A stretch of DNA of 64,000 nt from Ruegeria sediminis (GTDB lineage Bacteria; Pseudomonadota; Alphaproteobacteria; Rhodobacterales; Rhodobacteraceae): the NCBI RefSeq assembly GCF_005938215.1, contig NZ_VCPD01000005.1, positions 234,970 through 298,969 on the forward strand, in the 5' to 3' direction. A program made the translations under genes and the position numbers. The stretch's first letter is position 1, and the number at the start of each line of letters is the position of its first letter. The notes below the pieces were generated by a model that was not told the DNA's origin, did no database searches, and worked only from the letters and a program-made list of their open reading frames with translations. Positions 63,879-64,000 of the stretch are shown piece after piece.

Positions 63879-64000
63879 GGCTCTGTTGCACAAATCCTGT
63901 GAGGGATTCATCTCGTGAATCCAGCATGGTAGCTGGGCAGTATGAGCAGACCTCCACCCCCGACCTACAAGACCAGGAACTGGCCGGCCTATAACGAAGC
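63879..64000 (+). mobile_element. IS5-type insertion sequence, left end only
   Basis: A terminal-repeat-like GGCTCTGTTGCACAAATCC begins at 63879 and a transposase start follows at 63942. The rest lies beyond the window, so the second end and any target duplication cannot be seen. Confidence 0.65.
63942..64000 (+). CDS. IS5-type transposase, N-terminal 20 codons
   Basis: The frame starts MSRPPPPTYKTRNWPAYNEA and continues past the window. The YKTRNWPAYNEA stretch is the beginning of IS5/IS903-type transposases, which continue with the LxxRGSLTxWFD motif. The terminal repeat about 60 bases upstream supports this. Nothing further can be said from 20 codons. Confidence 0.7.
   Translation, partial: MSRPPPPTYKTRNWPAYNE

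Overview
The window looks like a chromosomal segment of a high-GC alphaproteobacterium of the Rhodobacterales (Rhodobacteraceae/Roseobacter type). The evidence is the gene set and its order: a trgA-trgB-cysK tellurite-resistance locus as known from Rhodobacter sphaeroides, the lptG-lptD order, TrgA and TfoX-C type proteins, the xerD/aroK/aroB neighbourhood, a BCCT osmolyte transporter, a dimethylglycine dehydrogenase-like enzyme, and GC-rich stem-loops between genes. Species cannot be given from the sequence alone.

Positions 1-51106 are ordinary core chromosome. From left to right they hold: the LPS-export genes lptG and lptD (lptD runs off the left edge) divergent from pepA-holC-aldC; a retropepsin-like protein, MarC, a GNAT acetyltransferase and an ABC-F protein on the minus strand; ndk; a TfoX-C protein; a cytochrome P450; a CHAD protein; an HtrA/DegP protease followed by an OmpR-type response regulator and histidine kinase; an 860-base gene-free gap; a minus-strand run of MobA-like nucleotidyltransferase, DMGDH-like oxidoreductase, BT1-type transporter, CorC-type protein, XerD and two envelope proteins; aroK-aroB; ssb with a site-2 protease; a lytic transglycosylase; a complete peptide-type ABC importer; miaA divergent from pyrH; a BCCT transporter; a class V aminotransferase; a photolyase; a CFA synthase; and a tightly packed trgA-trgB-cysK-mscS-alaX operon ending at a tRNA-Ser(GGA).

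From the tRNA to the right edge (51107-64000) the character changes to an accessory island. Coding density is lower, short orphan ORFs appear, and there are two insertion sequences (an IS6-family element with a tandemly duplicated right end, and an IS5-type element entering at the right edge). A repeat-rich AT-richer stretch lies next to a large serine recombinase paired with a DUF2924 protein. A phage-type DNA-packaging cassette (ParB-domain DNA methyltransferase, DUF5681 protein, terminase large subunit) follows, with no portal, capsid or tail gene after it. Beyond it come conserved small proteins, an SLC13-type transporter and an NhaA antiporter.

The most noteworthy observations are the orphan recombinase/methylase/terminase module and its CAGGGAA repeat array, the duplicated IS end, the absence of lptF beside lptG, a possible small RNA in the gap upstream of degP, and the extended tellurite/cysteine/mechanosensitive-channel/AlaX operon. 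No CRISPR array, rRNA operon or complete prophage is visible. Function calls rest on recognised motifs and family resemblance read by eye; no database search was run.
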